From: Halobacteriovoraceae bacterium
GTDB lineage: Bacteria > Bdellovibrionota > Bacteriovoracia > Bacteriovoracales > Bacteriovoracaceae
Direction of reading: 5' to 3'
NCBI GenBank assembly: GCA_018663815.1
Contig: JABJPQ010000567.1
Location: 1 to 6,886 of the forward strand
Length of the DNA: 6,886 bases
The notes under the pieces are model-generated. The model did not search any database. It had not been told where the DNA came from and saw only the letters and a list, made by a program, of their open reading frames with translations. This document shows, piece after piece, positions 1 through 5,889 of this stretch. Position 1 is the first letter of the stretch. The number at the start of each line of letters is the position of its first letter. Made by a program: the position numbers and the translations under genes.

Positions 1-345
1 ATCATCAAGTTGTTTACGTTTATGATCATAGGATTTTTTGACTTCTTCAAACAGCTTACGCTTTTTCTTGGATTGGTCTTCAACTTCATCAAACTTAGCA
101 CTTTTTCTTGCTAGGTCGTTAGTGACCTCTTCAAATTTTTTCCGTTTGGGTGAGTTATGCTCAAGAGCTTCAAATTTTGCTCTTTTTTTTCCCACGGAAG
201 CATTCGCAAGTCCAATTAAAGCACCTTTTTTCCTTTTCAGTTCATCTTGCACCTCTTCAAATGTCTTTCTTCTGGCCTTAGATGTATCATGAGAAAGGTC
301 GAGTTGAGCCCTTTTTAGGTCAAGGCTGGCTGGGCTCAAGTCAAG
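1..345 (-). repeat. Tandem ~14-residue (42 bp) protein-coding repeat array
   Basis: Anchor residues (Phe or Leu followed by Asp/Glu) fall at 275, 289, 303, 317, 332, 345, 359, 373 and 387, a spacing of 13-15 and mostly exactly 14. Typical units start FEEV, FDEV, FEAL or LDLS, and end in KRKK- or KKRA-like clusters. A looser version extends back to about residue 190 (anchors at 190, 203, 219, 230, 244, 259). The units are diverged at DNA level, so this is an old, protein-level repeat. The array continues past the left edge. Confidence 0.75.
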
Positions 346-1167
346 CCCAATAATTGATTTCTTCCCCATTGCTCCCGCAGGCTTTAAACCTAAATCTTTA
401 TAAGGGTTTCGATTAAGAACACCTGTCACAGGCTTAAAATTATTTCTTTTTAAACTGGATTTCAGTTTAACAGCATCAAATTGAGCAACCTTTTTTCTTT
501 GAATATTATCAAAAGGTGATTTTAGAAAAGACATATCTGTTTTATTTGGCTTTAGTTCAAAATTTGATAAGGGTGAATCAATAATAAAACCAAGGTCCAC
601 CTTACGCCTCTTTTTCAACTGCCCCTTTTCTTCATCTTCCCCCAAAACGGCCATTTTCTCAATTCGCAATTTTTCATTCGCATTATACTTTTTAGCCTTC
701 TTTTCTGTTTCATTCGCCTTAACTGTATTTCCAGATTTTGCTCCAATCATCAGCTGTTTTTGCTTTTCTTCTTCTTCAGATGCTAAAACTTGCTCACATG
801 ACTTAAAAAAGAAATTCACTTTATGCAAAACAGTTTTTAAAGGCGTCGATTCAAAAATAATTTCATTCAGTCCAAGCCGTTGGAGTTTTGAAAAGATATG
901 TGATGGAAGGGCTTCATCTTGAATAAGAAAATTCTTTGCATTATTATTTTTTACAAATTTTTTACACTCACCTAAATATGAATCTGTTTTTTTTAGGTTT
1001 GAGGAAAATGTTACAGAGTGTTCCATGACTCCAATTAACTGAGCATACTCGGCTATTGAGTCTAACTCATAAACGACATATTCATCATCTTGCTCTAATT
1101 GTTCTTTTAACGTTTTTAGCATCGATGAGAGTGGGTAGATAAAAGCAATATTCTTCTCAATTTGCAT
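1..1167 (-). CDS. Degenerate receiver-like protein with a C-terminal array of ~14-residue basic repeats (C-terminus beyond left edge)
   Basis: The frame is open for 389 codons from the ATG at 1167 to the window edge. An in-frame stop lies eight codons upstream with no other start between, so this start is firm. Residues 1-125 follow a beta-alpha x5 order like a CheY receiver: strands near 6-11, 31-37, 51-56, 73-78 and 101-106, each followed by a helix. The phosphorylation residues look lost: no acidic pair after strand 1 (IAFIYP), Ser55/Ser56 where the acceptor Asp should be, and Thr108 before the conserved Pro109 where Lys is expected. Residues 130-190 are charged and probably disordered. 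From about 190 to the edge runs a repeat array, clearest from 275, with units starting Phe/Leu-Asp/Glu-x-Val and ending in Lys/Arg clusters. I do not recognise the family. The receiver call is inferred from predicted secondary structure; a scaffold or binding role is a guess. Confidence 0.8.
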   Translation of the reverse strand, partial: MQIEKNIAFIYPLSSMLKTLKEQLEQDDEYVVYELDSIAEYAQLIGVMEHSVTFSSNLKKTDSYLGECKKFVKNNNAKNFLIQDEALPSHIFSKLQRLGLNEIIFESTPLKTVLHKVNFFFKSCEQVLASEEEEKQKQLMIGAKSGNTVKANETEKKAKKYNANEKLRIEKMAVLGEDEEKGQLKKRRKVDLGFIIDSPLSNFELKPNKTDMSFLKSPFDNIQRKKVAQFDAVKLKSSLKRNNFKPVTGVLNRNPYKDLGLKPAGAMGKKSIIGLDLSPASLDLKRAQLDLSHDTSKARRKTFEEVQDELKRKKGALIGLANASVGKKRAKFEALEHNSPKRKKFEEVTNDLARKSAKFDEVEDQSKKKRKLFEEVKKSYDHKRKQLDD

Positions 1168-1173
1168 GAGATG

Positions 1174-1202
1174 ATTATAGCATAAATCAAATTACTTGAA
1201 AA
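1174..1202 (-). promoter_or_regulatory. Promoter of the repeat-array gene, predicted leaderless
   Basis: On the minus strand a perfect TATAAT lies at 1179-1174, preceded by TGC (extended -10). A 17-bp spacer leads to TTTTCA at 1202-1197, which matches TTGACA at four of six positions. Only six bases separate TATAAT from the ATG at 1167, so transcription should begin at or next to the A of the start codon. No Shine-Dalgarno sequence is present. The -35 overlaps the T-tract of the terminator of the upstream operon. Confidence 0.65.
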
Positions 1203-1239
1203 AACTATTCAATTAACCGACTAATTGGAGCCGGTAATT
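1199..1239 (-). terminator. Probable intrinsic terminator after glsA
   Basis: Just past the glutaminase stop, minus-strand positions 1239-1211 can fold into an 11-bp stem with one bulged T and one G-T pair around the loop CCAATT. Six T follow at 1204-1199 after a 6-nt gap. The position at the end of the three-gene operon fits termination. The gap before the T-run and the AT-rich lower stem make it weaker than a textbook terminator. Confidence 0.5.
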
Positions 1240-1241
1240 AT

Positions 1242-2168
1242 TTAGCTTAGATAACTTTTGTCAATTATTGTCGTCAAAAGCTCTAAAGCTTTATAACCCA
1301 GCACAGAGTTTCCTTTTATATTCAGTTCAGGAGACCAAACAGAAACACTATAATGTCCAGGCAAACATCCACCAATGGCACCAGAGACACCACTTTTTGC
1401 AGGAAGGCCCACTAAATAAGCAAAATCCCCTACCTCATCATAAGTACCACAAGTGAACATCAAAGAGTTAATTCTTTTGCAGTGTCGATGCGAGGTAATT
1501 CTTGTCCCATCTAAGCTCTCTCCCTTATTCATTAGGAAATAAAAAGCTTTCGCTAGATCTATATTGTTTAAACTCACAGAACAGAAACTAAAGTAGACAT
1601 CTAATACATCGTCGATATCATTAATGATATTTCCAAAGCTCTTCATATAACGAGCAAAAGCATAATTTTTATGGCCAGTTACTTTTTCAGATAAAAAAAT
1701 AGTCTTATCAATACTAATTTTTTTATTCCCTGTTACAGTACGTAAAAAAGAAAGATACCTATCAATGACATGTTTACCGTAAAATTCTAATAAAATATCT
1801 GCAATAACAATGGCACCAGAGTTTAAAAATGGATTACTTGGAACACCATGATGTTCTTCTAGTCTGATAAGTGAATCAAAAGATTTTCCGGAGGGTTCTC
1901 GATCCATACGCCCCCAAATCTCTTCTCCGACTTCATTTAGGGCCATGCACAAAGTAAAAACTTTAGTAACACTTTGGATGCTAAAATTAACTTTATCATC
2001 ACCAACAGAGTAAATGTTTTTTTGATCATCAACCAGGGTCATTGCAAATTGTTTACTATCCACGGACTTTAAAGCCGGAATATAACTGGCTTTAACTCCA
2101 ACGCCGTAAAGATCTTGAACCTCATTATAGATGAAACTTACTGCTTTCGCATAGTCAGGTTTATCCAT
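1242..2168 (-). CDS. glsA: Glutaminase (serine-dependent beta-lactamase fold)
   Basis: Cytoplasmic enzyme that hydrolyses L-glutamine to L-glutamate and ammonia. The 308-residue length is normal for the bacterial GlsA family. Visible hallmarks are YIP at 29-31, the catalytic SxxK motif S66-V-T-K69 in FSIQSVTKVF, NPFLNSGAI at 112-120 (Asn116), Glu161 and Asn168 in the EKVTGHKN segment, Tyr192 in YFSFCS, CGTYD at 240-244 with Tyr243, and LPAKSGVSGAIGG at 255-267. The last of these replaces the more usual SGVGGGI. All expected active-site residues appear present, so it should be active. The ATG lies 2 bp after the stop of the topoisomerase A subunit and has only a weak purine stretch upstream, which suggests translational coupling. 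Glutaminase in a topoisomerase operon is unexpected; roles in glutamate supply or ammonia release are known for the family, but the reason for linkage is not visible. Confidence 0.95.
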   Translation of the reverse strand: MDKPDYAKAVSFIYNEVQDLYGVGVKASYIPALKSVDSKQFAMTLVDDQKNIYSVGDDKVNFSIQSVTKVFTLCMALNEVGEEIWGRMDREPSGKSFDSLIRLEEHHGVPSNPFLNSGAIVIADILLEFYGKHVIDRYLSFLRTVTGNKKISIDKTIFLSEKVTGHKNYAFARYMKSFGNIINDIDDVLDVYFSFCSVSLNNIDLAKAFYFLMNKGESLDGTRITSHRHCKRINSLMFTCGTYDEVGDFAYLVGLPAKSGVSGAIGGCLPGHYSVSVWSPELNIKGNSVLGYKALELLTTIIDKSYLS

Positions 2169-2170
2169 GT

Positions 2171-3622
2171 CTATGATCTTTTACGCGTTTTCTTTTTTAC
2201 GGAAGCCCTATCAACTTTGTCGATCTTTTTATAAACCGCTTTCTTCTTATCTTCTTTAACTTTCATGATTTGTTCAAGTTGAGTACCAATATCTTCTAGC
2301 TCTTTAATCAGTTCTTTTTTAATACGCAAGGGACTTGCAACAATTTTTTCCCATAAAGAGATCTTGGCTTTATCATCCTTAATCATTAAGTTTCTCTTTG
2401 AAACTTCTTCTTTAGTCATACGATAAATGGCCATATCAGCAAGGTACTCTGCAAAGATAAACTTCTTACTTGTAAGGTACTCTACATAGGCTTTTCTATT
2501 AGCTTTCTTTTCAGCAATGGCATAATGTTTTTGTTTTATAAATCGAATAATTTCATTGTTTTTCTTAAGCCTTTCTTTGGCATCAAAAATTAATAATTCA
2601 TAACGTCGCTTAACAATTTTTAATCTTTGGGCCGTAAATATTTCAATGATTTGTTCTGGTTCATCTAATACTTTGACCCCACGCTCTGAGATTAACGTGT
2701 AATTGGGCGATAATGACGTTGTTGTTCCCATGACGTTTTGAACCTCAGCTAGGCTTGCTTGCTGACCATGCTTAAAGACAAGTTCTATCATCACACTATT
2801 ATCAACTGTAGAGTCGATGTAATCTTTAATGAAATCATTATCAATATGTTTATTTAAAAACTTATATACCTTTTTAGCATCATAGCCACGCGGAAGTTCC
2901 GTAATAAATATTTTATCAGAAATTTTCTTAAACCCCATACGAAAGGTGATTTTCTTGGTTTTTTCGACTGTAACAGATTCAACATAATTTCTAACCCAAG
3001 GCTTTATTTTTCTAGCCTTGCCAGTTTGAATAAATTGCACCATCGACTTGATAATATCTTTGTGATTAAAGCTTGGTATAACCGAAGAAAAACCAGTTCC
3101 AATTCCTTCGGCTCCATTAAGTAACATTACAGGTAGTTTTGGTAAAAGCCCTACTGGCTCCATAACTTTTTCGTCATAATTAGGAACCATATCTACTTGG
3201 TTCATATCATCAAATAAAATTAATTTTGCAACTTCACCTAACTTACACTCAATATATCTTCCTGCGGCCGCTTGGGTTTCCATTCTTTCCCCAAAATAAC
3301 CTTTTTTGTCGATTAATGGATAGTTATTAGAAAAAGTATAATCTTGGGCTAAATTAACAATTGAACTCTCAACAGATGCTGGCCCATGTGGGTGAAGAGT
3401 CAAAACAAGACCAGTCAACCCTGTAACTTTCATCAACCCCTTAGATTGATTTCTCCAAAGAGTAAAAAGAATACGTCTTTGACTTGGCTTTAACCCATCT
3501 TGTAAATATGGTATTGCTCGATCCATTAAAGTATAAATTTGGTATGTTCTATATTCTTCTTTAACAATGGCCTCTAAAGGTATTGCTTCTAACGAATGTA
3601 AATAAATTTCTTCCGTGGCCAT
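2171..3622 (-). CDS. Type IIA DNA topoisomerase, A subunit (breakage-reunion, GyrA/ParC/T4 gp52-like), short form
   Basis: DNA-cleaving subunit of a type IIA topoisomerase. Arg122-Tyr123 in AAAGRYIE is the catalytic pair, with Tyr123 attacking the DNA backbone. The winged-helix part carries GLKPSQRRIL (43-52) and HPHGP (77-81). NGAEGIGTG at 169-177 and Ile182 (DNA-intercalating position) follow. Residues about 330-440 form the long helices of the C-gate. The protein stops at 483 aa with a basic tail (about 453-483). GyrA and ParC continue for some 250-400 residues as a beta-pinwheel, absent here, as in T4 gp52. NGAEGIGTG and the segment around 82-93 resemble eukaryotic topoisomerase II and gp52 more than gyrase. 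Lack of the pinwheel predicts relaxation or decatenation, not gyrase-type supercoiling. It sits 5 bp after the ATPase subunit and has a good ribosome-binding site. Annotation pipelines would probably call it ParC; I give no symbol because orthology is doubtful. Confidence 0.93.
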   Translation of the reverse strand: MATEEIYLHSLEAIPLEAIVKEEYRTYQIYTLMDRAIPYLQDGLKPSQRRILFTLWRNQSKGLMKVTGLTGLVLTLHPHGPASVESSIVNLAQDYTFSNNYPLIDKKGYFGERMETQAAAGRYIECKLGEVAKLILFDDMNQVDMVPNYDEKVMEPVGLLPKLPVMLLNGAEGIGTGFSSVIPSFNHKDIIKSMVQFIQTGKARKIKPWVRNYVESVTVEKTKKITFRMGFKKISDKIFITELPRGYDAKKVYKFLNKHIDNDFIKDYIDSTVDNSVMIELVFKHGQQASLAEVQNVMGTTTSLSPNYTLISERGVKVLDEPEQIIEIFTAQRLKIVKRRYELLIFDAKERLKKNNEIIRFIKQKHYAIAEKKANRKAYVEYLTSKKFIFAEYLADMAIYRMTKEEVSKRNLMIKDDKAKISLWEKIVASPLRIKKELIKELEDIGTQLEQIMKVKEDKKKAVYKKIDKVDRASVKKKTRKRS

Positions 3623-3627
3623 ATGTA

Positions 3628-5775
3628 TTACCTTCTTATGCTTTTCTTCTTAGTAACTTTTTTGGTGATTTTTTTCTTGGTTGCTTTTTTTACAACTTTT
3701 TTCTTGGTTATTTTTTTAGCTGCTTTTTTCTTAGTGATTTTTTTCTTAACTACTTTTTTTACGGCCCTTGTCGCAGTCTTTTTGGTAACGCTACCGCTAG
3801 ATTTAGCACCACTTAGCTTTGAAGCTTCTTCATCTAATAGGAGATCTTTTCTTAGCTGTGTATCCTTTCCAAAGCAGGTGTGAAGCATATATTTTGCAGC
3901 ATCTAGGTGATCAACAGTTATTTTGGTATACTCCCCACGCGCCAGAACATATTTAAATGCCTCAGGGCTCATCTCACCCAGACCTTTGTTTCTTTGAATT
4001 TCTTTAATCACAATATTTTTTTTCTGCTTTATATTGGCGAGCTCTATCTCACTTTCGGCATACAAAGGTTCTTTATTCGTAATAATCTCAAAAAGAGGGG
4101 CTTTTGCAATTTGAATACATCCATTTTCAAACAACTCCGGCCAATAGGTAAAAAAGAAATTTGTTAAAAGAGTATTTATATGACCACCATCAACATCAGA
4201 ATCAGCCAAAAAAACAATTTTAGAATATCTAAGGGCATCCATATCTGCCGGCTGACCAATGATGAGGTTAACTGAAGCCATGATATCAGAAAATTCTTGA
4301 TTATTAAGAACATCATTGATTGATGCTTGAGTAACATTCATGGGCTTACCACGAAGTGCAATTCCCCCTTGATACAGTTTATTTCTAGCAGAACGCAACC
4401 CACCAATAGCAGAGTCCCCTTCACAAATAAACAGGGTACATAAGCTGCGATCTTTTCGCTCATTAGCATCAAGAAGTTTTTCTACCCTTTGTTTTTTCTG
4501 CTTTTTTCCTTTTTTCGATGCATCTTTTAACTCAGCAAACCTTACACGAGATTTTGCTCTTTCGATAACATGCTCAAGGTAATCCTTATTGTTTCGAAGA
4601 AACTTGCTCATATATTTATCCATAAATTTCTCAATGGATTTATCCAGATCAGAATCTCTAACGAGCTTTCTTTTCGTTTGCGACTCAAAACGAGGGTTAG
4701 GCATAATAACACCAATAATAAAAGTCATGCCACTTAAAATATCATTATCAACAACCGTAATTTTCGCTTTTTTTGCTTCTCGTTCTAATTTTTCTTTAAG
4801 TAAATTAATAAAAAGTCTTTTAATACGATCATGATGATAACCACCATCAAATGTTGGAGTTGAATTAACAAAAGAGATGAATTTTTCTCTTTGTTCACTT
4901 TTTTTATCTAATACAACTGAAACGTTTATATCGATCAGGGACTTAAATTTTTTCTTTTTGGCCGTCATCCCTTCAAAGGTAAAGTGATCATCACCAATAA
5001 GCTGAGCATTTACATTATCAATTCGTTGAGCCAGCTCAAAAAGACCTTTCTTAAAATGATAAAGCTTATCATTAAAAATGAATTTCAAGCCTGGGTTATT
5101 ATAAGCAAGATCAATAATTCGCTTTTCTAATAAGTCTTTATCAATTTTTACATTTTTATAAACTTCTTTAGCTAATTTGATCTCAATTTTAACTCCCGAT
5201 GCTCCTTTAAAAGGTTTGGGACGAGTTTTTACTATTTTAAGTGCTCCATCTATAAATTTAAACGTCTGCTCTTTTTTCGTATTGTAGTGCTTAACCGTGA
5301 CATTAAACTCATCTGAAGTTAAACAAGTCGCCGCAGCACCTAGACCATTTTGACCAAGTGTTCGGTGTAAATACCCCTTAGAATCAACCTCTAAATCTTT
5401 AAATTTTGAACCGGTTCTAAATTCAGAATAAACCATGGGAACTTTTGCTAAAGGAAAACCAATTCCATTATCTTGAACAGCAACACTTAAGCCATCATCA
5501 CTTAAAGTTGTTCTTACCTCTGTAACATGGCCGCGGTAAAATTCATCAATGCAGTTATCAAGAATTTCTTCTATGGCCTTTGATTTTGCCTGATGAAAGT
5601 TAACAGTCTTAAACTCTAAGGAGTCATCGGTATAAACATAGGTTTCTAGGTCTTCAACATCATTTGATCCAAAAACAAGGGTCACACGATTACGACAGTG
5701 CCACCTTTGATCTTTAGCCTCAATTTGTGCTTCTTTTACTTTTTTACCCTTACGTTTTACCTCTTTAATCGCCAT
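3628..5775 (-). CDS. Type IIA DNA topoisomerase, B subunit (GHKL ATPase + TOPRIM, GyrB/ParE/T4 gp39-like) with Lys-rich tail
   Basis: ATPase and metal-binding subunit. GHKL domain: Glu70 (catalytic base) and Asn74 in EILDN, DNGIGFP at 102-108, GQNGLGA at 141-147, and the QTK loop Gln366-Thr367-Lys368 in PRFESQTKRKL. TOPRIM domain: Glu452 in CEGDSAIG, LRGK at 474-477, Asp525/527/529 in ADSDVDGG, then QRNKGLGEM at 594-602. All catalytic residues are present. Oddities: DNGIGFP where nearly all relatives have DNGRGIP; a divergent N-terminus (RVTLVFGS at 30-37 where RPGMYIG is usual); and a 61-residue tail (655-715) with 26 Lys, 3 Arg and no acidic residue. GQNGLGA and PRFESQTK resemble eukaryotic topoisomerase II and T4 gp39. 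It is first gene of the operon, and its partner follows after 5 bp. ParE-like naming is likely from pipelines, but the subunit is divergent, so no symbol is given. Confidence 0.94.
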   Translation of the reverse strand: MAIKEVKRKGKKVKEAQIEAKDQRWHCRNRVTLVFGSNDVEDLETYVYTDDSLEFKTVNFHQAKSKAIEEILDNCIDEFYRGHVTEVRTTLSDDGLSVAVQDNGIGFPLAKVPMVYSEFRTGSKFKDLEVDSKGYLHRTLGQNGLGAAATCLTSDEFNVTVKHYNTKKEQTFKFIDGALKIVKTRPKPFKGASGVKIEIKLAKEVYKNVKIDKDLLEKRIIDLAYNNPGLKFIFNDKLYHFKKGLFELAQRIDNVNAQLIGDDHFTFEGMTAKKKKFKSLIDINVSVVLDKKSEQREKFISFVNSTPTFDGGYHHDRIKRLFINLLKEKLEREAKKAKITVVDNDILSGMTFIIGVIMPNPRFESQTKRKLVRDSDLDKSIEKFMDKYMSKFLRNNKDYLEHVIERAKSRVRFAELKDASKKGKKQKKQRVEKLLDANERKDRSLCTLFICEGDSAIGGLRSARNKLYQGGIALRGKPMNVTQASINDVLNNQEFSDIMASVNLIIGQPADMDALRYSKIVFLADSDVDGGHINTLLTNFFFTYWPELFENGCIQIAKAPLFEIITNKEPLYAESEIELANIKQKKNIVIKEIQRNKGLGEMSPEAFKYVLARGEYTKITVDHLDAAKYMLHTCFGKDTQLRKDLLLDEEASKLSGAKSSGSVTKKTATRAVKKVVKKKITKKKAAKKITKKKVVKKATKKKITKKVTKKKSIRR
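3631..3637 (-). promoter_or_regulatory. Ribosome-binding site of topoisomerase A subunit, inside the end of the B-subunit gene
   Basis: Minus strand reads AAGAAGG ending 8 nt before the ATG at 3622. It is formed by the last two Arg codons (AGA AGG) of the B subunit, so the upstream protein's end and the downstream ribosome-binding site are the same bases. This ties translation of the two subunits together and supports the 3622 start. Confidence 0.7.
3643..3753 (-). repeat. Four tandem 9-residue Lys repeats in the topoisomerase B tail
   Basis: Residues 675-711 are four units of consensus hhKKhTKKK (h is Val, Ile or Ala). The first has one extra Lys, the other three are exactly nine residues (27 bp). 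The coding strand is a series of A6-A7 runs broken by GTT, GCA, ACC and ATC codons. The repeat is near-perfect as protein and purine-rich as DNA, similar in character to histone H1 or extended-HU tails. Confidence 0.85.
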
Positions 5776-5785
5776 TTTTGGACAA

Positions 5786-5789
5786 CCTC
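5786..5789 (-). promoter_or_regulatory. Ribosome-binding site of topoisomerase B subunit
   Basis: Minus strand GAGG (within GTGAGGTT) ends 10 nt before the ATG at 5775, slightly longer than the ideal spacing. It supports the 5775 start and shows that this operon has a conventional leader, unlike the divergent plus-strand gene. Confidence 0.55.
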
Positions 5790-5827
5790 ACATAGATCAT
5801 TGAATGTTTTCAATTATTTAGCTTAAT

Positions 5828-5868
5828 TTGCGTGAAGCATTGTGAAAAGTCCAATTGCGTTATGCAAA
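5828..5868. promoter_or_regulatory. Two copies of TTGCGTnAnGCA in the divergent intergenic region (possible operators)
   Basis: TTGCGTGAAGCA (5828-5839) and TTGCGTTATGCA (5855-5866) are direct repeats 27 bp apart. Each is roughly palindromic (TTGC-N5-GCA[A/T]). The right copy covers the -35 of the plus-strand gene. The 5776-5889 region must also hold the minus-strand operon promoter, for which I see only an AATAAT at 5818-5813 without a convincing -35. A shared regulator is plausible but unproven. Confidence 0.3.
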
Positions 5869-5883
5869 TTAATTAATCATAAT
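5855..5883 (+). promoter_or_regulatory. Promoter of the secreted SRPBCC-like gene, predicted leaderless
   Basis: TTGCGT (5855-5860), a 17-bp spacer, then CATAAT (5878-5883; five of six match to TATAAT). Exactly six bases separate the -10 from the ATG at 5890, so transcription should start at the ATG. No Shine-Dalgarno sequence precedes the ATG. The spacing equals that of the repeat-array gene promoter. Confidence 0.5.
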
Positions 5884-5889
5884 AATCAT

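Noticed and set aside
38..292. Plus-strand 84-codon open frame
   Set aside because: It lies opposite the repeat-array gene; Ser/Phe-rich composition mirrors that gene's Glu/Lys codons.
2171..2200. The short A subunit as a truncated or frameshifted gyrA/parC
   Set aside because: The end is a clean basic tail, the next bases start a complete glutaminase with no pinwheel remnant in any frame, and T4 gp52 has a similar natural length.
3640..3780. T-rich plus-strand tract as a terminator, origin or phase-variable intergenic repeat
   Set aside because: It lies fully inside a coding sequence and is explained by Lys codons; no stem precedes it.
3583..3883. Phe-rich open frames on the plus strand opposite the Lys tail
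   Set aside because: They are the complement of the AAA/AAG codons of the topoisomerase B tail. No start signals, no plausible promoter, and extreme composition explained by the opposite strand.
4589..4834. Plus-strand 81-codon open frame inside the topoisomerase B gene
   Set aside because: It is a shadow of the well-supported minus-strand coding sequence with all GHKL and TOPRIM motifs.
5842..5889. GTG at 5842 as start of the secreted protein
   Set aside because: It would place 16 polar residues before a complete signal peptide and would put the start upstream of the predicted -10. The ATG at 5890 fits better.
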